A stretch of DNA of 26,651 nucleotides, from NCBI GenBank assembly GCA_009774055.1, contig VSNB01000006.1, positions 1-26,651 of the forward strand, read 5' to 3'. Positions 7,623 to 16,037 of this stretch are shown here, piece by piece (the first letter of the stretch is position 1; every line of letters starts with the position of its first letter). The position numbers and the translations under genes were made by a program. The stretch comes from Clostridiales bacterium. GTDB lineage: Bacteria > Bacillota > Clostridia > Oscillospirales > Oscillospiraceae. The notes beneath the pieces were generated by a model, which saw only the letters and a list, made by a program, of their open reading frames with translations, did no database searches and was not told the origin of the DNA.

Positions 7623-8681
7623 TTAGATAAGATCAAAAATGCTGGGGTCCAACGCTTGGTTTTCCTCGCTGATGAGGCGTTCCGTCAGGGTCTGCCACCC
7701 ACCGTCCTTGTCGTCCTTGACGCCCAGGTCCAGGTCCACGAGGATGCCCAGCTGATTGAGCCGCTGCCGCAGCAGGTCCAGCTCCATCTTCCGGGGGTCC
7801 TCCTCGTCCAGCTCGCTGATCTGCTTGGAAAGGCCCGCTACAGAGGAGGCCATATTCTTCCGCTTGACCGCGCCGTCGGTGGAACGCATTCCGTCCAGAA
7901 TGGCGCCCAGGGTATCGATGATGGCCTGCTCCTTCTTCTCCTCCTCGGACAGCTCCAGCTGGAGACGCATCCGATGGTACATGTTCTGGTAGAAGGCGCT
8001 GTCGGGGTCCCGGATCTGGTCGATAATGCTGGACTCCTCGTCCTTGTCCGCCGCGCCGTCCGTCTCTCCGGCGTCCGCCTGCGTCTCCGCCATGCGGGAA
8101 AGGATGCCGGAAAGCGTCTGGAATAGCTCCAGCTCCCTCCGCTGGGCCTTCTGCTGCGCCTCGGTACCGCCAACGGGCTTCCACAGCGAAAGCCTGCCGG
8201 AGGCCCACTTGAGGATGTCGCCGTCCGCTTCCCAGGGATGGAAGGCCGGACTCTCGCTTCCCGCGGGGATGACCGTCATCCAGTTGACCGCCGGATCGGC
8301 AATCACCGTCTCGCCGTCCTCACCGGGATAGGACACGATAACGAGGCCCTTGTAGCCCATGCGCCGCTTTTCCTCCTGGGAAATGACGCCCATATCCGCC
8401 AGATCGTCCAGGAACGCATCGTACTTCTCGCCGGACATGTTTCGGGGATCATACTTGTTGCGCAGCACGGCGATTTCCGCGTCCGAGAGGACCGTCCGGG
8501 TTTCGCTGCCCGCATAAAGCTTATCCTCCGCCCGTTTGTCCGCCGCCGCCTGCCAGGCCTGCCATGCCTCCTCCAGGAACTCGCCGCGGTTCTGGACCTT
8601 CATTTCCCCGTTCTTGGAGACTTTGATGGCAACTTGCATGTTGGCATAGATGCCGCTGTTTGCAAAGGTATTGAAATCCAT
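7623..8681 (-). CDS. Unrecognised soluble protein between fliJ and fliK
   Basis: I do not recognise this 352-aa protein. It starts at ATG 8681 with AAGGAG seven bases upstream and is in the flagellar transcription unit, so it is very likely real. The N-terminus (MDFNTFANSGIYANMQVAIKV) has no signal peptide or clear membrane helix. Residues about 60-130 hold an acidic helical stretch ending in EEKRRMGYKGLVIVSYPG. A Trp-rich region (NWMTVIP, FHPWEADGD, LKWASGRLSLW) covers about 133-170. The C-terminal half is charged and helical, probably coiled coil (LQLELSEEEKKEQ, LSKQISELDEEDPRK, LLRQRLNQLGI). In Bacillus this slot holds ylxF/motE, a membrane-anchored coiled-coil protein; this one lacks the membrane anchor. 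A flagellar role is inferred only from position. Confidence 0.85.
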   Translation of the reverse strand: MDFNTFANSGIYANMQVAIKVSKNGEMKVQNRGEFLEEAWQAWQAAADKRAEDKLYAGSETRTVLSDAEIAVLRNKYDPRNMSGEKYDAFLDDLADMGVISQEEKRRMGYKGLVIVSYPGEDGETVIADPAVNWMTVIPAGSESPAFHPWEADGDILKWASGRLSLWKPVGGTEAQQKAQRRELELFQTLSGILSRMAETQADAGETDGAADKDEESSIIDQIRDPDSAFYQNMYHRMRLQLELSEEEKKEQAIIDTLGAILDGMRSTDGAVKRKNMASSVAGLSKQISELDEEDPRKMELDLLRQRLNQLGILVDLDLGVKDDKDGGWQTLTERLISEENQALDPSIFDLI

Positions 8682-8878
8682 TGTCTTTCTCCTTCGTCAT
8701 TGCTCCGCGCATCCGCGTGGGTAAGTCGTCTGAAACGGCCTGCGCCGCCTTGCCCGCTCACCTCCCCTCCCGCTGGAATGGGATCTGCGCATGAGTCCGG
8801 CCTCACCACCTTTCCTTTTGCTCCATTCTATGTGCCGCTGCCTATTTGAGTAACGTCCCGCAGGACGGCGCTCACCAG
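8682..8878. other. 197-bp gap between fliJ and the unknown gene
   Basis: This is longer than most gaps in the operon. I see no promoter with both boxes, no terminator, and no supported short gene. Small reading frames here lack ribosome binding sites in register. Only a weak GTCC-TGC-GGAC stem-loop just after the fliJ stop is visible. Confidence 0.4.
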
Positions 8879-9331
8879 TTAGGCGCTCTGGGCCTCCATG
8901 GCCCGCCGGGTCATGACGAACTCGTCGATCATGGCTTCCTCGCTCTTCTGGACGGCCTTGTTGTAGCCCTCCAGCTTCTTCTCCCGCAGCTTCTCAATGG
9001 AGGACGTCTCCTTCTTGGCCTCCACCACCTCGTCCCGCTTGGCCTCCTCCTGCTTCTGGAGCTCCGCCAGATGCTGGTACGCTTCCTCCAGCTGCCGCTC
9101 CGAGGAGCGCAGGTACTGTTCGTACTTCATGGCGTCCAGGATGCTGATGCCCTCCAGCTTCCGCCGGTTGAACTCCTGGGCCAGATGGCGGTAGGCCGCC
9201 TCCAGCTCCTCGATCAGCGCTTCCTGCCGCCGCACCTTGGCCAGAATGGCTCCGTGCTCCGTCTGGAGGGAATCCAGGACCTGCTGCTTATACTCCATCA
9301 CGGTTTCCAGGGAAAATCGGAATTTCTTCAT
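8879..9331 (-). CDS. fliJ: Flagellar export chaperone/ATPase stalk FliJ
   Basis: FliJ (150 aa) is the central coiled-coil stalk of the export ATPase. It opens with MKKFRFSLETVMEYKQQ, the family N-terminus, and is helical along its whole length with heptad patterns (EALIEELEAAYRHLAQEF, ERQLEEAYQHLAELQKQ). The QYLRSSERQLE portion fits the family. Length is typical. The ATG at 9331 follows GGGAG with 7-nt spacing. It lies 33 nt after fliI. Confidence 0.92.
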   Translation of the reverse strand: MKKFRFSLETVMEYKQQVLDSLQTEHGAILAKVRRQEALIEELEAAYRHLAQEFNRRKLEGISILDAMKYEQYLRSSERQLEEAYQHLAELQKQEEAKRDEVVEAKKETSSIEKLREKKLEGYNKAVQKSEEAMIDEFVMTRRAMEAQSA

Positions 9332-9364
9332 ATGTGCTCTCCCGCATCTTGCCGGCTGCTTCTA

Positions 9365-10666
9365 TCACCGCATAATACGCCGCAGCTGCTCCAGGCTTTC
9401 ATCATAAGAAAAGCTCTCATTGATGCCCTGGGTCAAAAACTGGTTGATGGCATCCATCTTTCCCAGGGCGTGGTCCAGCTTGGGATTGGTGCCCGATTTG
9501 TACGCGCCGATGGACACCAGGTCGGCGTTCTTCTGGTACACGCCCATAATGTCCCGGAGCTTGCTGGCCAGCTGCCTGTGCTCCGGGGAGACGATCTCCA
9601 CCATCAGACGGGAGATACTGGCCCCCACGTCAATGGCGGGGAAATGGTTGGAGTTCGCCAGCTGTCTCGACAGCACGATGTGTCCATCCAGAATGCCGCG
9701 GACCGTGTCCGCAATGGGCTCGTTGGTATCATCGCCCTCCACCAGGACCGTATAGACCCCGGTGATGGAACCTTTTTCAAAATTTCCGCTTCGCTCAAGA
9801 AGCTTGGGCATTTCGGCGTACATGGAGGGGGTATACCCTCTGGCTACCGGCGGCTCGCCGATGGCCAGCCCGATTTCCCTCTGGGCCATGGCAAAACGGG
9901 TCAGGGAGTCCATCATCAGCAATACGTCGTACCCCTGATCCCGGAAGTACTCGGCAATACTGGTGGCTACGCTGGGGCACTTCATCCGCAGCATAGCCGG
10001 CTGATCGGAGGTCGCCACCACCAGGATGGAGCGGCGCATCCCCTCCTCTCCCAGGTCCTTCTGCATGAACTCCAGCACCTCGCGGCCGCGCTCGCCCACC
10101 AGGGCGATGACGTTGATGTCCGCCTTCACGTTCTTGGCGATCATCCCCAGCAGGGTGGACTTGCCCACGCCGGAGCCAGCGAAGATGCCGATTCTCTGCC
10201 CCTTGCCGATGGTGATCAGGCTGTCGATGGCCTTCACGCCAAACTCCATCCGCTCCCGGATGGGGGGCCTGGTCATAGGATTTATGTAGGCGGAGTCAAT
10301 GGAAAACGTATCTCCCCTGCCGAAGGGCTCCAATCCATCGATGGGCTGGCCCAGGGCGTTGATGACCCGCCCCCGGAGAAAGGGGCCTACCGGCAGCGTC
10401 AGCCGCTTGCCGGTATTGCGGACAAAGTTGCCCGCGCTGATCCCACTCATATTAGCATAAGGCATGAGTAGAATATGGTCGTTTTTGAACCCCACCACTT
10501 CCGCGGGAATCTGTCCGCCGGACTCGTTGGAGTAGATCCGGCAGATGTCCCCGATGGCGGCCCTGCCGCCGGAGGCTTCAATAGACATGCCCACGATGTT
10601 TTCAATTTTCCCGGTGCGGCTCATGGTTTCCGCCGACCGGACCTGGGGGATCAACTCGCGGAACAT
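9365..10666 (-). CDS. fliI: Flagellum-specific export ATPase FliI
   Basis: FliI (433 aa) powers and organises substrate entry to the flagellar type III export gate. Walker A is AGSGVGKST (about 163-171), followed by the GERGREV loop (191-197) and Walker B ending at D253 in VLLMMDSLTRFA. Other F1-like family motifs are GEPPVARGYTPSM and SRQLANSNHFPAIDV. The C-terminal domain that contacts FliJ is complete. The ATG at 10666 is preceded by GAAGGA, which lies just beyond the fliH stop, suggesting coupling. Confidence 0.97.
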   Translation of the reverse strand: MFRELIPQVRSAETMSRTGKIENIVGMSIEASGGRAAIGDICRIYSNESGGQIPAEVVGFKNDHILLMPYANMSGISAGNFVRNTGKRLTLPVGPFLRGRVINALGQPIDGLEPFGRGDTFSIDSAYINPMTRPPIRERMEFGVKAIDSLITIGKGQRIGIFAGSGVGKSTLLGMIAKNVKADINVIALVGERGREVLEFMQKDLGEEGMRRSILVVATSDQPAMLRMKCPSVATSIAEYFRDQGYDVLLMMDSLTRFAMAQREIGLAIGEPPVARGYTPSMYAEMPKLLERSGNFEKGSITGVYTVLVEGDDTNEPIADTVRGILDGHIVLSRQLANSNHFPAIDVGASISRLMVEIVSPEHRQLASKLRDIMGVYQKNADLVSIGAYKSGTNPKLDHALGKMDAINQFLTQGINESFSYDESLEQLRRIMR

Positions 10667-10685
10667 AAGTCCATCCTTCCTCCGA

Positions 10686-11546
10686 TCACATCTGATCTCG
10701 CAAAATATCCCGGATATTGGTCATCTGGGTGGATACGCTGGCATCGATGATCTCCTCCGGCGTCTCCACAATGCAGGTGCCGCCCTCGTCGTCCCCCATG
10801 GGGATGATCTTCACGTGCTGACTCAGGGCCCCCAGGGCCGTGGTCAGCGCCGGGGAAATCTGGGCCACGCTCCGGGTGTCGCAGCCGGAGATATAGATAT
10901 GCACCCACTCCTGCCGCTTGAGCCGCTCGGTAGCCGTCTGGATCATCCGTACGATCACCTCGCTGCTGCTCTTCAAGCTCACCCGCACCACCTTTTCCGC
11001 CACGGCGATGCACAGATCCAGCAGCTCGTCCTGGGACTGCCGGATGACCTCCTCCCGGGCCATGTCGGCCTTCTCCAGGAACGCCTGGACCTCCTTTTCC
11101 AGCCTGGCGGCCACGGCCTCCCGGTCCCGCTGGGCGTCGTCCATGGCCTTGGCGGTGCCCTGGGCGTAGCCCTCGCGGTAGCCCTCGTCCCGGGCTCCCA
11201 TGCGGATCTCCTCCTGCTCCGCCTTGGCGGCGGCGCGGGCGGAGGCCAGCAGCTGCTCCGCTTCCTCCCGGGCCTGCTTGAGGATCAGCTCCGCCTGGAG
11301 CTGGGCGTACTGCACAGGGCCGCCGGAATCGGGGGCGGGGGCGGCCTTCTCCTCCTCCTCGGAGTCCGGAGGGCCGTCCGCAGCCGGACCCGGCTCCTCC
11401 TCCTCGAAGGGCAGGGAATCCGCCTCCTCCCCGCCGGCCTCCCCCGTCTCCTCCTCCGCCTGGAGCTCCAGCTCCGACATCAACTCGGAGGCGTCGGGAA
11501 ACCTGTATTCCTCGGGGTTCAGAAGCCCCTTGAGAATGTTACGCAA
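10686..11546 (-). CDS. fliH: Export ATPase regulator FliH (TTG start)
   Basis: FliH (286 aa) dimerises and tethers FliI to the C-ring. The N-terminus (RNILKGLLNPEEYRF) resembles clostridial FliH proteins. It is followed by an acidic stretch, then a long helix with alternating Glu/Ala/Arg (LILKQAREEAEQLLASARAA) containing a GARDEGYREGYAQG glycine-repeat segment. The C-terminal globular domain holds LCIAVAEKVVRVSL. The start is TTG at 11546, inside the fliG stop region, with AAAGGA eight bases upstream. The first in-frame ATG is residue 23 and would remove the conserved N-terminus. It overlaps fliG by 8 nt. Confidence 0.93.
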   Translation of the reverse strand: MRNILKGLLNPEEYRFPDASELMSELELQAEEETGEAGGEEADSLPFEEEEPGPAADGPPDSEEEEKAAPAPDSGGPVQYAQLQAELILKQAREEAEQLLASARAAAKAEQEEIRMGARDEGYREGYAQGTAKAMDDAQRDREAVAARLEKEVQAFLEKADMAREEVIRQSQDELLDLCIAVAEKVVRVSLKSSSEVIVRMIQTATERLKRQEWVHIYISGCDTRSVAQISPALTTALGALSQHVKIIPMGDDEGGTCIVETPEEIIDASVSTQMTNIRDILRDQM

Positions 11547-12570
11547 TGATATCGTCCTTTCCGCCCTTCAGGATTACGATCTCGTTCTTCTCCTCCAGGT
11601 CGCGGATAATGCCCACGATTCTCTGCTGGGCATCCTCCACGTCCTTCATGCGCACGTTGGTCGTAATCTCCAGATCGTCCCGGATGCTCTCCGCCATACG
11701 GGCGGACATGTTCATAAACAGCTTGTTGCTCACGTCGCCGTTGGCGCTCTTGAGCGCCAACACCAGATCTCTCGGGTCGCAATCGCGGACGAAGCGCTGG
11801 ACGGAGCGGTCGTCCATGGTGACGATGTCCTCGAAGACGAACATCCGCTTGCGGATCTCGTCGGCCAGGTCGGCGTTGTCCACGCCCAGGCGGTCGAAGA
11901 TCGCCTTCTCGCTGGAGCGGTCCAGGTTGTTCATGATGCCGGCCACGTAGTCGATGCCGCCCACCTTGACGTTGGAGGTGGTCAGCATGCTGGAGAACTT
12001 CTTTTCCATTTCCGCCTCGATGATCTTGATGGCGGCGGGGGAGGCGCTCTCCATGGTGGCGATGGATTCCACCACACGCACCTGCCGCTCCGGCGGCAGC
12101 TGCTCGATCACTCCGGCGGCCTTGCCAGGGTCCACGTAGCTGAGGACCAGAGCCATGGTCTGGGGACGCTCGTTCTGGAGGGCGGAGTAGAGGCTCTTCA
12201 CGTCCGCCTTGTCCAGGAAGGCGAATTCCCGGTTCTTCAGGCTCTTAGTCACCTTCTCCAGCAGGCTGGTGGCCGTGGCTACGCCGAAGGCCTTCTCCAG
12301 CACCGTCCGGGCGTACTCCAGGCCGCCCTCGGTGACCGCCTTCTGGGTCATGCAGTTCTGGTAGAACTCGCTGAGCACGTCCTCGGTCTGCCGGGCATCC
12401 AGCATGCCCAGGCGAGCCACCTCCAGCGTCAGCGTCTCCAGATCGGAGGGCTCCACGTACTGGTAGATCAAAGACGCCTTTTCCGCTCCCAGGGAGACAA
12501 CGACAGCGGCGGCCTTCTGGGGTCCCGTCAGTTCGGGCCTTGTGACTTCAACTTCAGCCATTGTCGTCAT
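11539..12570 (-). CDS. fliG: Flagellar motor switch protein FliG
   Basis: FliG (343 aa) joins the MS-ring and meets MotA. The N-terminal domain has LTGPQKAAAVVVSLGAEKA (about 14-32). The middle domain carries ERPQTMALVLSYVDP (about 129-143, the usual EHPQ read as ERPQ) and LPPERQVRVVESIA. The C-terminal torque domain has MFVFEDIVTMDDRSVQRFVR and LALKSANGDVSNKLFMNMSARMA in sequence, ending KNEIVILKGG. It overlaps fliF by 17 nt. The ATG at 12570 lies only 2 nt after AGGAGG and a second at 12561 lies 11 nt after it, so the true start could be either. Confidence 0.96.
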   Translation of the reverse strand: MTTMAEVEVTRPELTGPQKAAAVVVSLGAEKASLIYQYVEPSDLETLTLEVARLGMLDARQTEDVLSEFYQNCMTQKAVTEGGLEYARTVLEKAFGVATATSLLEKVTKSLKNREFAFLDKADVKSLYSALQNERPQTMALVLSYVDPGKAAGVIEQLPPERQVRVVESIATMESASPAAIKIIEAEMEKKFSSMLTTSNVKVGGIDYVAGIMNNLDRSSEKAIFDRLGVDNADLADEIRKRMFVFEDIVTMDDRSVQRFVRDCDPRDLVLALKSANGDVSNKLFMNMSARMAESIRDDLEITTNVRMKDVEDAQQRIVGIIRDLEEKNEIVILKGGKDDIIA

Positions 12571-14218
12571 CCCCTCCTCTTATCCAGCTCTTGAGCATGA
12601 CCGCCGCCACCTCGGGATTGTTCTGCACGAACTGGCGAACCGCCTTACGCAGCTCCATGCTCTTCTCGGTATTGATATCCATAATATCCGCGCCTGCGGT
12701 TGGCGGCGGGACCTCGCCCTCCGCGCCCAGCGGCGGCATCACGCCAAGCTCGCTGAGTGCGCCGGAGGCGCCCAGCTCGTTGAGCTGCTCCTGAATGATC
12801 CGCTGGTCCTCTTCCTCCTGCTGCTTCTTCTTCTTTCTGCGGACGCTGATGATCACGACCACCAGGATGATGATCAGCAGCAGTGCGGCCAGGCCGATCA
12901 GCACGTAAGGCACGTACTCCTGCGGGATCAGGCCGGCCCGGACCTCTGGCTCGGGCTCCTCCGGGAAGGGAATCAGCATGACGCTGACCTTCGAGTCCGG
13001 ATCGTCCCCGCCAATATTTGCGCCCACAGCGATGTGGTGCTGCAGCTGGGCCACATCCACATTGGCGGCGCTGTCTGCATTGGCGTTGATGGTGACGGCG
13101 ACAGACAGATCCACAACAGAGGGGGCCACGCGGACCTGCTCCTTCGTCTCGTCGATCTTGTGGTCGTTCTCCCAGGAGGACACTACGCCGTCTCCGTCCT
13201 GGGTATCCTGGGCGACGTCCTCCACGTAGGTGGGCAGATCGGAGTTTGAAGTGGTGCCGGGGACACCGCCTACCAGCTGGTAGCCGTCCCGGGTCAGGGC
13301 GAAATAGCCCATCTCGTGGCCGGTGAGGCCGCCGTTCTCAGTGGACCCGTCCGGCTGATGGTAAGTAGTGCTCTCCACCACCCGCTCGCTGACGTCCACA
13401 GTGGCGGTCACGCTTACTTTGACGTTGTCCGGGCCGAAGGCGTCATCCAACAGGTGCTTGATCTGGGTCCGGATGTAGTTGGACTGGGACTCCTCCAGGC
13501 GGCGCTTAAGCTCGATGAGGGTATCCGCGTTGCCGCTGGTGTCGGAGTATGTATTGCCCACGTTGTCAGTGATGGACACATCGTCAATGGTCATGCCCGT
13601 CCAGGCGTGGGACACCATGGTGCGGATGCCGTTGGCCTGCTGGTCGGTGAGGACCTGGCCGCTGCGCATATTGACAAAAACCGTGGCCACCGTCTGCGTG
13701 GAGATATCCTCCAGCACGTAGGTACGCTCCTGGCCCGGCGTGATCGTCACCTGGGCATCCAGCACGTTGGGCATGGTACGGATCGCTGTCTCCAGCTTTT
13801 CCTGCGTGGAGATAAGGTAGGCCGTCTGCCGCTCGGAACTGGTGGACATGGCGCCTACATGGTCCCAGTAGCTGCCGTAGAGGCTGCCGTCCTTGGGGTA
13901 GCCCTGCTGAGCCAGCTGGGCGATCAGGGAGGCGTACTGGGCCTCGGGCACCATGACGCTGTTGTTGACCACCTGATAGTTGGTAAAGCCGCTGTTCTGC
14001 AGGTAGGTCGTGACCTCCTGGGCCTCCGCAGGCGTCATGTCCTCATAGAGGGACACATATTCCTTCTTTCCGCCCAGCAGGGCGGCGGTCACCACAATGG
14101 CGATGAGAATCACGGCCAGGGCGGCGGCCAGTATGATGCGCAATTTCTTGCTCATGTTTTTGAAAAAGTCTTTGACTTTATCCCAAAAACCTTTCAGCTT
14201 TGAGGTATCCACAGGCAA
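12554..14218 (-). CDS. fliF: MS-ring protein FliF (non-ATG start)
   Basis: FliF (554 aa from the TTG at 14218, 552 aa from a GTG at 14212) forms the membrane ring on which the flagellum is built. The first membrane helix is about 27-48, followed by YscJ-type ring domains (KEYVSLYEDMTPAEAQEV, LAQQGYPKDGS, LETAIRTMPNVLDAQVTI). A second helix (YVPYVLIGLAALLLIIILVV) precedes the basic cytoplasmic tail. The extreme C-terminus (NNPEVAAVMLKSWI) is the FliG-binding helix. An in-frame stop upstream excludes an ATG start, so TTG or GTG must be used. The nearby GGGGG is better placed for the GTG. Confidence 0.95.
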   Translation of the reverse strand: MPVDTSKLKGFWDKVKDFFKNMSKKLRIILAAALAVILIAIVVTAALLGGKKEYVSLYEDMTPAEAQEVTTYLQNSGFTNYQVVNNSVMVPEAQYASLIAQLAQQGYPKDGSLYGSYWDHVGAMSTSSERQTAYLISTQEKLETAIRTMPNVLDAQVTITPGQERTYVLEDISTQTVATVFVNMRSGQVLTDQQANGIRTMVSHAWTGMTIDDVSITDNVGNTYSDTSGNADTLIELKRRLEESQSNYIRTQIKHLLDDAFGPDNVKVSVTATVDVSERVVESTTYHQPDGSTENGGLTGHEMGYFALTRDGYQLVGGVPGTTSNSDLPTYVEDVAQDTQDGDGVVSSWENDHKIDETKEQVRVAPSVVDLSVAVTINANADSAANVDVAQLQHHIAVGANIGGDDPDSKVSVMLIPFPEEPEPEVRAGLIPQEYVPYVLIGLAALLLIIILVVVIISVRRKKKKQQEEEDQRIIQEQLNELGASGALSELGVMPPLGAEGEVPPPTAGADIMDINTEKSMELRKAVRQFVQNNPEVAAVMLKSWIRGGDDDNG

Positions 14219-14256
14219 TTCCCCCGGCCCTTTCTATGAAATGGACGCACGCTTCC

Positions 14257-14568
14257 TTACAGGTTGATGCGGCTGAGCTCGCTGTAGGCGTTCAGCGTCT
14301 TGTCACGCAGGGTGACGAACAGCGTCATGGACGCCTGCGCCTTGTTCAGCGCGATGCTCAGCTCCACGGGGTTGTCCAGCTGGCCGGTGGAGAGCAGATA
14401 CTCCTTCTTGGCCACCTCGTCCTCGCTCTGCCGGACGTTGTCCACTACGGCCTGGAGCACATCCTTAAAAACGGAGCCCTCCGCCGCCTTGGGCCGGGCC
14501 GCCTCTCCGGCCTGGACCGTTGGAAAAGTCTCCCATAGAGGGGAGATTCGCTGAAAATTCGTATTCAT
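14257..14568 (-). CDS. fliE: Flagellar hook-basal body adaptor FliE
   Basis: FliE (103 aa) links the MS-ring to the rod. The helical C-terminal half contains FKDVLQAVVDNVRQSEDEV (about 44-62) and PVELSIALNKAQASMTLFVTLR (about 76-97), the family core, ending in RINL. The ATG at 14568 follows GGAGG with 7-nt spacing. A longer upstream frame exists but its extra residues are not FliE-like. fliF follows after 38 nt. Confidence 0.94.
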   Translation of the reverse strand: MNTNFQRISPLWETFPTVQAGEAARPKAAEGSVFKDVLQAVVDNVRQSEDEVAKKEYLLSTGQLDNPVELSIALNKAQASMTLFVTLRDKTLNAYSELSRINL

Positions 14569-14713
14569 AGCTCTTCCTCCAGATGCTGTAAACTTACCGG
14601 AACACACCGGCGAATCGTTCTGGGACGTTTTTCCACCCCATCCCAAACGCGCAGAATTGGGCCAGCTGATCTATAAAAAACTTACCGACCAGCCTGACCC
14701 ATATTCGTTATCT

Positions 14714-15190
14714 CTATCTACCGATCTCCAAGCCCGAGCTGACGACGCTCTTGAGCACGTTAAAGGCGGTCACGTTGGCGGAGTACGCCTGGCTTGCGGC
14801 CATGGCGTCGGTAATCTCCTTCACCAGGTCCACATTGGGCAGCTCCACGTAGCCCTCTTCGTTGGCGTCCGGGTCCGTGGGGTCGTACTTCAGCTTGAAA
14901 TCCGACTGGTCCTCCGCGATATTCACTACGCGGACGCCGCCCACCGCGTCGTACCCGGCGTTGCTGACGATGCCGCGGCGGTTGAACTGCGCCTGCGCCA
15001 TAGCCATGCGGAAGTTGTTCCGCTCGTCGCCCTCCTGCGCCTGGAATACCACAACCTTCCGGCGGTAGGGCCCTCCCTCCCCCGTGCGGGTGGTGTTGAT
15101 GTTGGTTATGTTCTCACTAATCACGTCCAGACGCAGGTGCTGGGCGGTGATGCCGGACCCGATGATGTTCATCGTACTGAGAAATCCCAT
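14714..15190 (-). CDS. flgC: Proximal rod protein FlgC
   Basis: FlgC (158 aa) is a proximal rod subunit. The N-terminal helix has the rod signature (MNIIGSGITAQHLRLDVISENITNINTT in register, residues 7-34). The middle has YRRKVVVFQ and YDPTDPDANEEGYVELPNVDLVKE. The C-terminus (AFNVLKSVVSSGLEIGR) is typical. The ATG at 15190 follows AAAGGAG. The 145-nt gap to fliE holds no recognised element. Confidence 0.96.
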   Translation of the reverse strand: MGFLSTMNIIGSGITAQHLRLDVISENITNINTTRTGEGGPYRRKVVVFQAQEGDERNNFRMAMAQAQFNRRGIVSNAGYDAVGGVRVVNIAEDQSDFKLKYDPTDPDANEEGYVELPNVDLVKEITDAMAASQAYSANVTAFNVLKSVVSSGLEIGR

Positions 15191-15242
15191 AGCTGCTCTC
15201 CTTTATCTCTCGCTCCGCCTATGGCGGAGCCCGTCGCTTGCC

Positions 15243-15644
15243 TTACTGCCCGCGGATGGCCAGCATGAGCCGGGACATATCGCTGCTGATGGCCCGGTAG
15301 ACGTGCTGGACCTGATAGGCGTTCCGCACCAGCTCCATGGACTGCTCGGAAACATTGACGCCGTTCTCGTCCATACGGGCGGACTCGTCATCGGCCACAT
15401 GGACCGACGGCCTGGCGGCCGTCAGGACCGCGCGCATGGAACCCGCCTTCGCCTCCGTATCCGTTCCGCGGACGGCGTTTCGGATCTGGGCGCGCAGGGC
15501 CTCCTCGAAGGTGACGTACTTGACCTTGTAGTTGGGCGTCTCGGCGTTGGCGATATTATCCAGGATTGCCTGCTGCTTCACCCAGTTGAAATTCGCCGCG
15601 CGCTCCAGCATAATCATGGAATTGGATGTAAAGAAATCGGACAT
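15243..15644 (-). CDS. flgB: Proximal rod protein FlgB
   Basis: FlgB (133 aa) is a proximal rod subunit and the first gene of the early operon. The N-terminal motif AILDNIANAETPNYKVKYVTF (about residues 30-50) is the flagellar rod signature. The C-terminal helix includes NAYQVQHVYRAISSDMSRL. An ATG at 15659 would add 5 residues but has no ribosome binding site. The ATG at 15644 has GGAGG eight bases upstream, so I chose it. A sigma-A-like promoter lies about 140 nt upstream. Confidence 0.95.
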   Translation of the reverse strand: MSDFFTSNSMIMLERAANFNWVKQQAILDNIANAETPNYKVKYVTFEEALRAQIRNAVRGTDTEAKAGSMRAVLTAARPSVHVADDESARMDENGVNVSEQSMELVRNAYQVQHVYRAISSDMSRLMLAIRGQ

Positions 15645-15787
15645 ACCGCAGTCCTCCATTTTCTGGTATCAAAGTCCCGCTTTCCCGGCAGAACCGGCTG
15701 GAATGCATAGGCCCTCCCCGGCGCAGGACGGCGGACCGGCACGGACCGGAACGCGGCAGGAGAAAGCAGGGCATAATGGATAGGGAT

Positions 15788-15816
15788 AGTATACTACATT
15801 TTGCCGCAAGGTGCAA
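15788..15816 (-). promoter_or_regulatory. Sigma-A-like promoter for the flgB operon
   Basis: On the minus strand, TTGCAC (15811-15816) and TATACT (15788-15793) are separated by exactly 17 nt. The -10 matches 5 of 6 consensus bases and the -35 matches 3 of 6. AT-rich sequence lies upstream. Transcription would start near 15781. No full sigma-28 site is seen here, in keeping with early-class expression. Confidence 0.6.
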
Positions 15817-15969
15817 GATAAAATCTAAAATTGTCGAAATCAACGATAATCTGTCCGACCGTCCCCTGGATTTTGACAGATTTTTTGTGAAATCACCAAA
15901 TCCTTCCGCCCCTGGAAATTCCTGTCCGAAGCCCGTCCCTTCCCGCCGCCCCGCCGCCGGAAACGGAGA

Positions 15970-16002
15970 CGCCCACGGCACATCCTATGACGGCCGCGGG
16001 CG
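15970..16002 (-). other. Hairpin 3' of csrA
   Basis: CGCCCGCGGC and GCCGTGGGCG pair over 10 positions around a 13-nt loop on the minus strand. One pair is G-U, which is valid only in the minus-strand RNA. It starts 36 nt after the csrA stop. The following bases are only weakly U-rich, so it is at most a leaky terminator. Confidence 0.4.
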
Positions 16003-16037
16003 TTCTATGACAGTATCCATTTTTCCAGGCCGGCTCC

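Larger units (their letters stand above)
15645..16037 (-). other. csrA-flgB intergenic region with leader
   Basis: This 393-bp stretch has no supported gene. From csrA it contains an imperfect hairpin (15970-16002), an AT-rich block (about 15825-15900), a promoter at 15788-15816, and a GC-rich leader of about 137 nt to flgB. The leader holds two copies of CCGGTCCG and several GGA triplets, including one in the flgB ribosome binding site. I saw no c-di-GMP (GEMM) riboswitch pattern. Confidence 0.6.

Noticed and set aside
15645..15780. c-di-GMP riboswitch in the flgB leader, as in Clostridioides difficile
   Set aside because: None of the conserved GEMM-I segments or paired stems could be found in the leader.
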